Of a stretch of 64,000 nucleotides of DNA, positions 24,401 through 36,219 are shown one piece after another. The notes below the pieces were generated by a model, which saw nothing but the letters and a program-made list of their open reading frames with translations, was not told the DNA's origin and did not search any database. This stretch comes from Liolophura sinensis (lineage: Eukaryota > Mollusca > Polyplacophora > Chitonida > Chitonidae): the NCBI RefSeq assembly GCF_032854445.1, contig NC_088303.1, positions 17,491,501 through 17,555,500 of the forward strand, given 5' to 3'. How positions within the stretch are numbered: position 1 is the stretch's first letter; every line of letters begins with the position of its first letter. Position numbers and translations under genes: made by a program.

Positions 24401-26235
24401 GTTGTAACCATTTCATATGTTCCACTGGTAATGTTGTAACCATTTCTTGTGTTCCACTGATAATGTTGTAACCATTTCTTGTGTTCCACTGATAATGTAA
24501 CCATTTCTTGTGTTCCACTGATAATGTAACCATTTCTTGTGTTCCACTGATAATGTAACCATTTCTTAGTTCCACAGATAATGTTTTAATCATTTCTTGT
24601 GTTCCACAGATAATGCTGTAACCACTTTTTGTGTTCCACAGATAATGCTGTAACCATTTCTTGTGTTCCACTGATAATGTTACCTATTCATTGTGTTCTG
24701 CAGATAAAGTTAGCTATTTCTTGTATTCTGTACATAATCTTCACCTCTTCTGTTGTTTCGCAGATAATGTCCTGGACATCTTGGCCGCAGCCAGTCACTT
24801 CCAGATCCTGCCTGTGGTGGGTGCCTGTAGTGGGTTCATTGGGCACCAGCTGACAGTGGAGAACTGTGTGGATGTGGCAACCCTGGCTGACACATACTCC
24901 CTGAAAGAGCTGCAGATGCATGCTTACAGGTTCATGTGTAACCACTACGCTCAGTTTTCCATGTCGCCGTCCTTCCAGCGGCTCTCCGCACCTCAGCTAA
25001 CCACTCTGCTCCAGAGTAACTTCCCGGTAGACTGCCCCGAATGGGATGTCTGTTACATGGCCCTGAACTGGATAGAATACAAGATGGAGGATCGACTGCC
25101 TCACGCGGCCAGCATCCTCACCAACATCTTCTTCCAGGACATCAAGGTGAGCGAGCTTCAGAGGCTTACACAATCAGACACGATGAAGGAGGTGCTGGCC
25201 TGGAACCCTCAGCTCAAGAAGCACATCTTCTCCAAGCTGGGCAGTCGTAAAGTGTCGGTGTGCTCTGCTCAGAACCTGCTTAACCGGCGGGGTTATAAGG
25301 AGACGGTTATCGTGGCCGGTGGGTTTACTGTGCACTCGGGCATGACCAATGACATTTTGTACCTGGATACAGACACGTGCACGTGGAAACTGCTCACCAA
25401 AATCCCCCACGTGGAACAGTGTAACTTCGGTGTGTCCGTGCTGAACAACTGCCTGTATGTACTGGGTGGCTGTTTTGACCAGAACATGCAGGAGGTGATA
25501 CACCCGTATGGATTCCGGTTTGACCCGCTCAGGAACACCTGGTCCAGCATCGCGCCCATGCTAGAGGAGCGCTGTCGTTTTTATCTGGGGGCTGTGGACA
25601 ACAAGCTGTACGCCATTGGGGGCGACCCGTCGTTCTCTGGGGATCTGATTGACGATATCTCACGATGTGAATGTTACAACTCTGACTGTAACACCTGGAC
25701 TGAGATGGCGCCTCTGCCAGGTAGCCGGACCCAGCATGCGGGGACATCTTATTACCACTACCTGTACGTGTCAGGGGGTCTACAAGAGCTGGACAATGTT
25801 GTGCTGGACACCTTACACTGTTACGATACACGGGCAGAGGCATGGACATCCAAGTCCTCCATGCTGTCCCCACGGGCAGACCACACCATGTTTGTGTACG
25901 ACAACAAGATCTACGTGGCTGGAGGCTGGTTTGAGGACGAGATCAGCCACCAGAGGGTTCTGGTGAGGACGATAGACTCGTACGACGTGAGCACGGACCA
26001 GTGGGAGATGGTGACACATCTACCTGAGGCCCGCCTGCATGCAACCTTCACCTGTCTCCATCACCACCTGTTCGTCATAGGTGGATCAATTGATGGAGAC
26101 TATGAGAAAAAGACAAAAAAAGTAGACATTCTGAATTTGGATATGTGCAGATGGGAAGAGAGTATTGATTTTAGCCATGAGGTGTGGGAACATACAGCCT
26201 GTAGTATGTTCCTTCCCACAGTGCTGTCTTTATGA
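15466..26235 (+). CDS. BTB-BACK-Kelch protein (KLHL family), 3 exons
   Basis: Exons 15466-15686, 24070-24194 and 24764-26235 join in frame (phases 2 and 1) to 605 aa. The start ATG follows CAGA and is the first in frame after an upstream run with no other ATG. The BTB domain covers about residues 45-150, with FPAHRVVLASCSDYFRAMFT spanning the first junction. The BACK domain runs about 155-255. Six Kelch blades from about 290 each show a GG pair, for example VIVAGGF, LYVLGGC, LYAIGGD, LYVSGGL, IYVAGGW and LFVIGGS. Proteins of this build are substrate adaptors for Cullin-3 ubiquitin ligases. Sequence flavour is nearest KLHL9/13/26, but the paralogue is not certain. Intron 1 contains another gene. 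Intron 2 and the stop codon both border minisatellites made from the exon edges. Confidence 0.9.
16020..16256 (+). promoter_or_regulatory. Putative promoter and 5' UTR exon of the nested gene
   Basis: The region is richer in CG dinucleotides than its surroundings. It contains CCAAT at 16079-16083, an E-box CACGTG at 16162-16167 and a donor (GAGAG then GTAAGT) at 16256/16257. A matching acceptor (TTGTTCTAG) ends at 16790, so a spliced leader 5' of the nested ORF is plausible. An ATG at 16193 opens a 32-codon upstream frame across that splice. It ends in TGA at 16823-16825, four bases before the main ATG. Confidence 0.5.
16829..21028 (+). CDS. Nested intronic gene: coiled-coil, transposase-like, Tudor-like protein
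   Basis: Exons 16829-16871 and 17511-21028 join in phase (GATATTG, then acceptor TTTTAG) to 1186 aa. The start is the ATG in ATCATGG. The N-terminal 200 residues are mixed. Heptad-rich coiled coil covers about 222-390. A central block has LHTDNT (D472) followed by EYAGVQVS, then MTDRH (D548), then FCGLH (592-596); spaced acidic residues after beta-strand-like segments are typical of RNase H-fold transposases. PFLGNRFNILFHDAAATYFH follows at about 677-696. A highly basic helix (about 923-1011), short lysine/arginine clusters, and a Tudor-like module (about 1098-1165: YVAVAFDTEWYPAFVDSV, then FIWPEPPD) close the protein. I recall similar proteins as multi-copy 'uncharacterized' families in invertebrates and fish, which suggests a mobile-element origin. 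This copy is fully open. I do not know its function. Confidence 0.85.
17220..17275. repeat. Imperfect foldback in the nested gene's intron
   Basis: TCACAGAATAGATCGA is mirrored by CGTCTATCCTGTGA around a CG-rich loop. It recalls the foldback at 1022-1125, which has GATAACCCAC arms, but is not the same sequence. Confidence 0.45.
21029..21847. other. 3' flank of nested gene within KLHL intron 1
   Basis: This probably includes the nested gene's 3' UTR. Three tandem copies of a CCGCCATATTGGATTTT-type unit lie at 21238-21288; their cores match the YY1-type GCCAT motif. No matching inverted terminal repeat was found upstream of the nested gene. Confidence 0.5.
21848..22056 (+). mobile_element. SINE family A, nearly complete
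   Basis: Head remnant with box-B-like 'gtgagttcaagtct', core 'ccataatgctggcc', tail 'gtgaaatattcttgagtacg' and ATAA repeats. Forward orientation inside KLHL intron 1. Confidence 0.85.
22255..23052. repeat. 25-bp minisatellite (CCCAGTTGCTCCCAGTAACC), about 31 copies
   Basis: The unit is CCCAGTTGCTCCCAGTAACC plus CAAAA. Both strands show long open frames over it (60-135 codons), explained by a stop-poor repeat rather than by a gene. It lies in KLHL intron 1 and ends about 60 bp before a SINE C-like tail. Confidence 0.95.
23120..23205 (+). mobile_element. SINE-like tail fragment (family C)
   Basis: 'agtttcctctgcccataaac', 'ctgacctctgg', 'ggtgaaaacttcttcac' and 'accaatcaaataaat' follow one another as in the copy at 9990-10105. 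The last block is close to the family A tail. Confidence 0.55.
23805..23975 (-). mobile_element. SINE family A, decayed copy
   Basis: Left end ATTTATTT repeats, then 'ctcaagaatatttcatgt', 'gaaacccacgaccatc' and 'caggttgctgcagacctcc'. It ends about 95 bp before KLHL exon 2. Confidence 0.75.
24385..24763. repeat. ~30-bp array carrying copies of the KLHL exon 3 acceptor
   Basis: About ten units of TTTCTTGTGTTCCACAGATAA plus TGCTGTAACCA lie directly upstream of the true acceptor, which reads TTGTTTCGCAG, ATAATG. Units nearest the exon keep CAG before ATAATG (24571, 24605 and 24637 areas). Distal units carry CTG in place of CAG, which removes the acceptor AG. Confidence 0.9.
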
Positions 26236-27900
26236 ACATACATCCTGTACTATCTACATTCCCACAGTGGTACCTTAATGAATATACAGCCTGTAGTATG
26301 TTCCTTCCCACAGTGCTGTCTTTATGAACATACATCCTGTACTATCTACATTCCCACAGTGGTACCTTAATGAATATACAGCCTGTAGTATGTTCCTTTC
26401 CACAGTGCTGTCTTTATGAATATACATCCTGTACTATCTACATTCCCACAGTGGTACCTTAATGAATATACAGCCTGTAGTATGTACCTTCCCACAGTGC
26501 TGTCTTTATGAACATACATCCTGTACTATCTACATTCCCACAGTGGTACCTTAATGAATATACAGCCTGTAGTATGTACCTTCCCACAGGTCTACCTTTA
26601 TGAATATACATCCTGTACTATCTACATTCCCACAGTGGTATCTTTATGAATATACAGCCTGTAGTATGTTCCTTCCCACAGTGCTGTCTTTATGAACATA
26701 CATCCTGTACTATCTACATTCCCACAGTGGTACCTTAATGAATATACAGCCTGTAGTATGTACCTTCCCACAGGTCTATCTTTATGAATATACATCCTGT
26801 ACTATCTACATTCCCACAGTGGTACCTTAATGAATATACAGCCTGTAGTATGTACCTTCCCACAGGTCTATCTTTATGAACATACATCCTGTACTATCTA
26901 CATTCCCACAGTGGTATCTTAATGAATATACAGCCTGTAGTATGTACCTTCCCACAGGTCTATCTTTATGAATATACATCCTGTACTATCTACATTCCCA
27001 CAGTGGTATCTTTATGAATATACAGCCTGTAGTATGTACCTTCCCACAGGTCTGTCTTTATGAATATACATCCTGTACTATCTACATTCCCACAGTGGTA
27101 TCTGTATGGATATGCAGCATGTAGTATGTACCTTCCCACAGTGCTGCCTTTATGAATATACATCCTGTACTGTCTACATTCCCACAGTGCTATCTTTATG
27201 AATATGCAACCTGTAGTATGTACCTTCCCACAGGGCTAGCTTTATGAATATACATCCTGAACTGTCTACATTCCCACAGTGGTATCTTTATGGATATGCA
27301 GCATGTAGTATGTACCTTCCCACAGTGCTGCCTTTATGAATATACATCCTGAACTGTCTACATTCCCACAGTGGTATCTTTATGAATATACAGCCTGTAG
27401 TATGTACCTTCCCACAGGTCTATCTTTATGAATATACATCCTGTACTATCTACATTCCCACAGTGGTATCTTTATGAATATGCAGCATGTAGTATGTACC
27501 TTCCCACATGGCTATCTTTATGAATATACATCCTGTGCTTTCTACATTCCCACAGTGGTATCTTTTTGGGTATGCAGTATGTAGTATGTACCTTCCCACA
27601 GGGCCATCTTTATGAATATGCATCCTGTACTATCTACCTTCCCACAGTGCTTTCTGTATGAATATGCAGCATGTAGTGTATACCTTTCCACAGAGCTGTC
27701 TTTGTAAATGTACAGCCTGTAATATGTACCGTTCCAGAGTTTTGTCTTATAATATACAGCCTGCTTTATGTACCTTCCTTATAGACATATCGCTAGTCTG
27801 TGTGTGGTGTGTACTTTCCTGCAGTGCTGTCTAGTTATGAACATAATGCCTGTACTATTCACATTCCCACAGAGCTGTATTTATGAACATACATGTTATA
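26188..27900. repeat. 46-bp (92-bp dimeric) minisatellite starting inside the KLHL CDS
   Basis: Two alternating 46-bp monomers begin GAATATACAGCCTGTAGTAT and GAATATACATCCTGTACTAT. About 33 monomers run to 27700, then decay to 27900. The first monomer, 26188-26233, encodes the last residues EHTACSMFLPTVLSL, and the TGA stop falls on the junction with the second. Every monomer contains TTCCCACAG, an acceptor-like string. Confidence 0.95.
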
Positions 27901-28024
27901 TGTACATGTACCTCTTAATTGTGCTATTTTGTTGAATGTACAACCGATCATAGATGCACATGTACATGTATGTACCTCTTAGTGCAGTGATTGTGAACAG
28001 AAGGCAATAGTACATGTACATTAT

Positions 28025-28885
28025 CATACAGACACATTTACTGTACCTCATTATTCATGAAGATACTGGTACAGCTTGCCTACATGAATAGATGGCCTGT
28101 ACTGTAGAGATACAGACACATTTACTGTACCTCATTATTCATGAAGATACTGGTACAGCATGCCTACATGAATAGATGGTCTGTACTATAGAGATACAAA
28201 CACATTTACTGTACCTCATTATTCATGAAGATACTGGTACAGCTTGCCTACATGAATAGATGGCCTGTACTATAGAGATACAGGCACATTTACTGTACCT
28301 TATTATTCATGAACATACTGGTACAGTTGGCCTACATGAATAGATGGTCTGTACTATAGAGATACAGGCACATTTACTGTACCTTATTATTCATGAACAT
28401 ACTGGTACAGTTGGCCTACATGAATAGATGGTCTGTACTATAGAGATACAGGCACATTTACTGTACCTTATTATTCATGAACATACTGGTATAGTTGGCC
28501 TACATGAATAGATGTCCTGTACTATAGAGATACAGACACATTTACTGTACCTCATTATTCATGAACATACTGGTACAGTTGGCCTACATGAATAGATGGT
28601 CTGTACTATAGAGATACAAACACATTTACTGTACCTCATTATTCATGAAGATACTGGTACAGTTGGCCTACATGAATAGATGGTCTGTACTATAGAGATA
28701 CAGGCACATTTACTGTACCTTATTATTCATGAAGATACTGGTACAGTTGGCCTACATGAATAGATGGTCTGTACTGTAGCGATACAAACACATTTACTGT
28801 ACCTCATTATTCATGAATATACATGTACAGCTTGCCTACATGAATAGACGACCTGTTCTGTACAGATACAGGCACTTTTACTGTA
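28025..28885. repeat. 85-bp minisatellite, about 10 copies
   Basis: Each unit contains CACATTTACTGTACCTCATT, ATTCATGAAGATACTGGTAC and CCTACATGAATAGATGG. Copies are very similar apart from a few alternating variants. Confidence 0.95.
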
Positions 28886-29809
28886 ATTCTTCAATCATTT
28901 CGCAGGTTTGCAAGGTGTTTATTCAAGTATATTCTGAAGGCATTATTCTGTGTATACTGATAAAATTATACTTCTTGTGAAGCCCTGAAATTGGCCAATC
29001 CAACCAATGTGGTTGTGTCTCCAGAATCATATCAGAAGTGTGCATAAATTGCACTGAAAGTTGCTCATTCATATGCAAAAATGTTGAGGAATTAGAGTAA
29101 GATGTTATCGTGTTCTGGTCTTTATTTATATTTTCTTTATACATGTACAACATAATTGAGTTGATCAGCTTTGGTACAGATTATGAACAGGTAATCAGCT
29201 AACAGAGCATTTCTTTTGAGGCTGATAAATAAATAATAGCAACAATCAGGTAAGAGTTTTATAAACTCTCTACATACTATTCCACTTCATTTACCGTACG
29301 TTGCTTATTACACTCAAAAAAGTTGTGAGATTATGTCATGCAGTTTAGTCTAAAAGGCTCTACCCAGTTGTTATTGTTTATTTATTAGATGTCTGACGAA
29401 AACAGCCCCAATTTGGATTTACTTTTGAGGCTGATTTGAAATCAGTTGTTAAATAATGAATTGCATTTATATGAAATTTATTGTCTTGTGAGTTTGTTCC
29501 CACTGAGGTCTCTGGATTTTTCGACTCAATATTTACATTTGTAAGATGAATGCTTATGAATTATGTACATGATATGACATTATAACAATTGTTTGTAAAA
29601 AAGACAACACCTGTAATTGTCAAAATAAACATGCAAAATACTAGATACTACAGATTTTTATTGGCAAGTTACCTGTAGCCTTTCAGGTGTTGAATGGTGC
29701 TTTAGGGAAATGATGTCTTTTTCATACGTAAAATGTATGATGTTTAACATGTAACATGATATGTTTCATTCATTGTTTGTCAGCTAGAGTTTCAGTCGCA
29801 CAAAAGCAA
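28886..29809. other. Intergenic sequence between two arrays
   Basis: No gene or repeat family recognised. AT-rich. Confidence 0.5.
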
Positions 29810-30560
29810 GATCTAGTAACTGCTACTTAGTGAAATTGCCACTCACTAAATCTGAAGTAGCACCCATCTCATGGAAGCCAGATCTAGTACATTTGTAGCT
29901 GCTACCTATACTGAATTTGCCACTTGTTGAATCTGAAGCACTGGTGGTACCATTCTCACAAAAACAAGATCTAGTAACCGCTACTTACTGAATATGCCAC
30001 TCACACAATCTGAAGTTGCATAAGAAAACGTGAAAGCAAGATCTAGTAGTTGCTAGTTACCGAGTTTGCCACTCACTTTACCTGAAGTAGCGCTAGACTG
30101 GTGGAAGCCAGACCTAGTAGCTGCTACTAACCGAGTTTGCTACTCACTTTACCTGAGGTAGCGCTAAACTGGTGGAAGCCAGATCTAGTAGCTGCTACTA
30201 ACCGAGTTTGCCACTCACTTTACCTGAGGTAGCGCTAGACTGGTGGAAGCCAGATCTAGTAGCTGCTACTAACCGAGTTTGCTACTGACTTTACCTGAAG
30301 TAGCGTTAAACTGGTGGAAGCCAGATCTAGTAGCTGCTAATTACCGAGTTTGGCACTCACTTTACCTGAAGTAGCGCTAGACTGGTGGAAGCCAGATCTA
30401 GTAGCTGCTACTAACCGAGTTTGCTACTCACTTTACCTGAAGTAGCGCTAGACTGGTGGAAGCCAGATCTAGTAGCTGCTACTAACCGAGTTTGCTACTC
30501 ACTTTACCTGAAGTAGCGCTAAACTGGTGGAAGCAAGATCTAGTAGCTGCTAGTTACATT
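29810..30560. repeat. 71-bp minisatellite, about 10 copies
   Basis: Units share AGATCTAGTAGCTGCTACTA, ACCGAGTTTGCTACTCACTT and TACCTGAAGTAGCGCTAGAC. The left copies are diverged and the central ones nearly identical, a gradient typical of unequal exchange. Confidence 0.95.
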
Positions 30561-33500
30561 GCTTACCTTGCATCATTACATCTGTACCTGTGCTTTTGCA
30601 GCCATTGTAAGGATTGTGTCAGGCTACCATGTTGAACTTGTAATTATGAACACGATATATCTCAGCTCCATGTAACTCACATGTTTTGATGCTGCAGCTA
30701 CGATGTACACTCATGTATACCTGTCAGCGTCCCAGAATGTAAGAAATACACATGCAGTGAACATACATGCTACATCAAGAAGCTTCCAATGTACATAAAC
30801 GAGTATATATGGACTCCTAACACTGTTACTGTGTAGCAGTCTAAGCCTATTTATCAGGGATTGAATGGAAGTGGTATATTTGCTGCTTGTTACTTTGTTG
30901 TTGCTTTCGTTATGTACAACACTAGTACATGTATATTGTTACTTTTACCATTATTTTCATTTATGTCAGGGATATTTATATATTGTTTGCAAGAGTATGC
31001 TCCAATAGACATGTTTATTATGTACCGCTATACATAGGCCTATACAGCATACATACATGTATATGAAGTATTCATTTGTATTATTGTGTATGGCGAAAAT
31101 ACCAACCAAATAAATAAATAGTGTACATTTGACGTTTTTGTAAACCATTGTCATATCCAGGGTGGTTGAGACTTCTATATGAAGTATATACATGTACAAA
31201 ACTTAAATAGCATTTAAACGTCTTACTGCATTAATGCTGCACCGTATAAATTTTACGTCTTTATAGGATTCAAGTTTTAAGAATGGCCTACATTTGTAGT
31301 ATCCATATGACGCGGAACCAAATCACCTGTTGTCACCTGAGCATGTTTTACAACAGAACATCACTTTTGCCCAAACAACCAGTAATACTGGTCTAGTAGT
31401 GCCAATAAAACAATAGTTCTACCATTTTGTTCAGTGTACCACATCCATTTAAAGAAAAACATTTTAATTACCTGTACCTGTAGGCTCATAAATCTATTCT
31501 TTACATGTATTAATAGTTTTCATTACAGGTCAGATTACAAGTATATGTGCATGATTTATTGGATATTCTCTAGTTGGATAATGGTTTTGTTATCCTACAG
31601 ATATATTATAAATAAAGTTTGTATGCCATTCCAGATGTCCTATAAATACTTGACATCTTACAAATTCATCCTCAATAAAATTGTGCCTTGTGGTTATTTA
31701 ATAATAGTTTGAAAAACATTTCTGTTTTCTGTATGCTGACTTTACCACAGGACATGTGGAGTGATACAAGTATGCCTGGAAGTTTGTCCAGTACCTGCTT
31801 ACCAAGATCGGAATTTTAAATTCGAATATACATCTTAACTGTCCTGTAGCTATGTGCAACTAGTAAAATACTAGTTAGCATGACTGTTTTGTGTTGCTGT
31901 GTGTGTTGTTCTTTGGGTATCATCTGCTTTCGGTTGTGGTGTTACTGATGTGATCAATGTCTTGCACTTGCATGCACAAATATTTCACTTAGTATACAAT
32001 GGAGTCCAGGCAGCATTATGGTGGGAGAGAACCAGGCAGAACCCGGGGAACACCACTGACATCCAGCAGGTGGCTGACAGACCTTTTTCCCACATATGGG
32101 TTGTTGTGTTGGGATGAAGTGTCTGAACAATAAAACCTGGTTACATGTGTGGATATATTAACAAAGGTGGTTTAATAAATATCTGGATGAACATCACTAT
32201 TTCTTTTAAAATATGGGACACCTGGTCTACTCATTTTAGCCAATATATATGCAATTCTAGCAGAAATATTGAGTTTCTTTTCTCTCACATAATCAGACCA
32301 TCTAATGAACATGCTCATACTTCGCTTTTCCAAACGACTGGTAAAGAAATGTAATATTCTGCTTTCAACATATATATCTGTACCAAATTTTAGAAGAATT
32401 AGGGTAGATGATGTTTGGGCAGTGACTAGTGTGCCTTGGCTCAGTGTCTGGGAAATGTGGTCAGGTGTGATGGTGGCAATAGCGTGATTGATGTATAAGC
32501 AGGGGTGGGGTGTCTCGGTAATCTGTCTGGGAGTGGTGGTAACTGATTATTAGCTTTGACGATGTGCTGAAGAGGAGACCAAAACAGAAGTCTGTTTGAA
32601 AACTGATGAAAAGCTTGAGTTTATTATGCTAGTTATAATAACCACAAAACTACTGTTTACTGCTCAGCTTCATACACATGACTAGTTCAGAACAAGCGAT
32701 TAATGAATTTTAGTATGCTAACAAATACTTGACATGCACTCATGGCCATTTTGGATGTCAAGGAAAGGAATTTAATGGTCCAGTGCACACAGTGAAAGGC
32801 ACACTCTAGCAGAGACCATGTAACTTTTTGTTTTTTAGTGACCCATTATGGCTGCAAGTGTACGTCATCTATTGTGTACAATAAATAATATGTACTTAAT
32901 AGTTAATTAAGATAAGCTTAACTTATACAAAAACACAGGCCGTAACAAAGCATTACTGATTTACGTGCTTTGTCCGTCAGTGAGCCAGCGCATTATTCGG
33001 GTATAATTAAGCTTAGCCTGACAAGCTCTGTGACCAATCTTATACAAAACAAGTATAATTTCAAGTATAAAAACGTATATTAAAAATATGAAAAACACAC
33101 TAACCGTATAGATGCTATTGCAAGAAAAAACATATTATATCAAACTGGTGTTGCATATAATAAGAAACTATTAAGTGAGACTGTAATATCGATTGTGACA
33201 TTTTTTACCTCCAGATTTATGCATTAAAAAAAAACAAAAAACAAAGTCATGTTTCAAAGATCACTCATTCCAAAAAAAAAAAAAAAAAAAAAAATACTGC
33301 AGAGCATTAGTATACATCACAATGAAAAAGATCAGATATTGGAGTTTTGAATCGGTATCAAGATAATGCCTACCATATAAAAATTCTTTTGTTTGTGGGT
33401 TTACTTTATATTCAAAGTATTCAGCCTAAATGAATTCAATATTTCACAGCTGCCAATTAGAAACAATAAAGTATCTTATGTCAGTTTATGTGTCGGCCAT

Positions 33501-34530
33501 TTTTTTTTTTAGTGGGGTGGTATAACTATTGGGGACAACTTCCCAATGATGCATTCCTTACCTAAGGGGAACAACTCTGATTTAACATTTCACATATTCC
33601 CTGCTCAGGGTGCGGGGAGGGGCATCTACAGGGTTATATATCCATGCTGTTTCCCTGTTTAATATCGAGACAACAGGCTTGGGTAATGGAGTACCTGGGG
33701 TAGTACTAGTGGCTTTCATACACAACATAAGAAACAAAGCAAACTCATGACGTGTCATAAGAACTACCAAGGTAGGCCTACATCTGTAAATAAAACACCT
33801 GTCAGAGGAACCTTATGTCAATACACAGTAGACACATTAAAAAACTGATACAAGCACATCTATAGTGACAATTCAATATATAACACTTGTCCAGGTAAGA
33901 TAACACAAATACAGTAGCAGTAATAATAACAGTATTAATATGAACAACAAATATAAAATATAAACAGAATGCCCTTAACAGAATAATTCATGTTTATTAC
34001 ACTTATATAATGGTTGTAATGTTTACATTGCAGTTTGCATGTACAAGTCTTACCACAATATTACAGTAATGTAGGAAGACTGGTAATGATGTCTACCTAT
34101 AGCCTACTCCCTTGTCCGCTATAAATGTGCTGCTCACCTGCACTAACCAGGTGATAGTCCACAGACAGAACAATTATCCACGCCAGCTGGGATGATAACA
34201 TGTACTGTTTATTGACACATCTGATATGCCCTCCTTGGGCAGAGTAACCTGTCCTATGCTGATCAAGAGCTGTCCTGATATAAAAGGCTAATGCATCAAT
34301 GGTTGTTTGCACTGGATTTCTGTCTAAAACTGCTTTTGTAGGAAAACATGGTGATAGCCAATACTGAGAAAGTCTATATGTTGCAATAACACACAAAAAT
34401 ACGGTCCAAATGAGCAGCAGCCATGTCTCAGTGCCACATCCAAGTCTTAGTGACACATCTTACACCTTGATACCTTCCTATAAAATCAGTGCACGTATTG
34501 TTATCAACAGTACTTTATTATAAGGTAGGC
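30561..34530. other. Intergenic sequence between KLHL and the PH-domain gene
   Basis: About 4 kb without a supported gene, apart from the decayed SINE listed at 31935-32115. A poly-A run lies near 33272. An open frame of 119 codons on the minus strand (34097-34456) shows no recognisable domain. Confidence 0.5.
31935..32115 (-). mobile_element. SINE family A, strongly decayed
   Basis: 'aaatatttcacttagtatac', 'gcattatggtgggag', 'caggcagaacccgggg' and 'ccacatatggg' keep the family order with many substitutions. Confidence 0.65.
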
Positions 34531-34532
34531 AC

Positions 34533-34664
34533 TGGGGCCGATTTCATGAAACTCACTTAGCTAAATAAGCCCTTAACTACCATGACAACATATGTTGTAG
34601 AGATATAAAGAGTACTTAGCTAAGCGCAACTCAAAGTTAAGTAAGCTTCATGAAACTGGTCCTT
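34533..34664. repeat. MITE-like element with ~26-bp inverted ends
   Basis: The left end GGCCGATTTCATGAAACTCA and the right end, reversed as GGACCAGTTTCATGAAGCTT, are inverted copies with few mismatches. A second inner pair, ACTTAGCTAA and TTAGCTAAG, lies within. About 130 bp in all. Confidence 0.7.
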
Positions 34665-35630
34665 GGTACGGTGACATTTGAGCGGGGAATGGAAGGTAAA
34701 GGATTATTCCTCTACCCAACAATGGCAACCACGCATGTAACGTGGCATTTCAATTCCTTACCACATGTATATATATTTCCATAAATTATCCCCTCCCCTT
34801 GGGGCGTATTGGGCAAAATAATTTCAACTGTGCAGGAAACGGTTCATAGTGTTTGAGATCAGATAATATGGAAGGGGCTGACCTGTTTTGATCTTGTATC
34901 AATTTCAACTGCAATTTCAAAATTTCAAACATCAAAATCTTGCCCTATGCTGAAATCACTAATTTGTCAAAAACTCAAAACTCAACTCAGATTACATTTC
35001 TACATGTACATTTATGGAATATTTTGTGAGATAAAATCACATGACAGTTAAAAAATTTGCTGCGCTCAAATATTACAATCTGAAGATGTTCTGGTGGAGG
35101 GCACCACACATTAGTTGTTCACTTTTTCAGTACTCTTATGTGTGTGTTTGGATGTACTGCTGACAACCATGTAACCAAAACTACAAGAACTAAAACTAAC
35201 CTATCACTAATACTTTTCATACATGTGGTTCTCACGATCTGTGAATATTGCTGGTTTTAAGTACTAATAACTGATGAATAAAAAGTGTATAGTACAGCAG
35301 ATACCATGACCTAGTAAAAGATAACGTAATAGGCTAACTAGCATAATAATGGAACATTGTTTCACGTCTTGTGTGAGGATTTATCTTGTCACCGGAGGGC
35401 AATGAAACCAATCAATGCCAACTGAACATGTACAAACGATAAAAATACACTGACATGTCCCTCTACAAAATCTGAGTAAGCATTTGAGAATAAATGCATA
35501 CAGGCGTGCAATTTAATTCACATATTTGATGATATATTCAAGTCTGTACACATGGTGTAATATTCACATACACATAAATAAATCTTCTCCCCTACATAAG
35601 TGTTGCCTGACATGTGAGAATACTATCTGG

Positions 35631-35882
35631 TATTTATTTATTTACTAATTTGATTGTTGTTTTACGCCGTACGCAAGAATATTTGACGACGGCGGGCAGC
35701 ATTATGGTGTGAGGAAACTGGGCAGAGGCCAGAGGAAACCCACGGCCCATCCACAGGTTGCTGACAGACCATCCTATGTACAGCTGGAGAGAGATGACCT
35801 GGACTTAAACTGACAGCAACAGCATTAGTGAGAGGTTCCTAGGTCATTTTGCCATGCTGGCATGCTAACCACCTTGCCCCCC
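35631..35882 (-). mobile_element. SINE family A, near full length
   Basis: ATTTATTT repeats at the left, then 'gcaagaatatttgacgacgg', 'gcattatggtg', 'gaggaaacccacggcc', 'cacaggttgctgacagacc'. The right part is a decayed head with 'ttaaactgacagcaacagc'. It lies downstream of the PH-domain gene. Confidence 0.85.
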
Positions 35883-36219
35883 ACAATCTGATATTAAAGC
35901 CATCCTTGAAATGACTGTCTATTTTATGAAGAGGTACTGAGAATGATGATAACAGTTGCAAACATAACAAAAATTGATACATAAGTCGGTACATACACAA
36001 TCACATCTGTTCTTCACGTTAACAATGTCCTTAACCGTTAAAATGTGTCAGCTGGATTCTATCAGTCTTGTTATAAATTACCGCTATATATACCCATCCA
36101 CTGTACACACAGCATTAAAAAATGATAACATATACATGCATATTATCAATATTAATATCAACAACAACCAAAAAGAAACTTCCGATTTACAGGAAAATGT
36201 CACTGTTTTCTCAGAAATA

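Noticed and set aside
34097-34456. 119-codon minus-strand open frame
   Set aside because: No recognisable domain, no splice partners, in otherwise non-coding AT-rich sequence.
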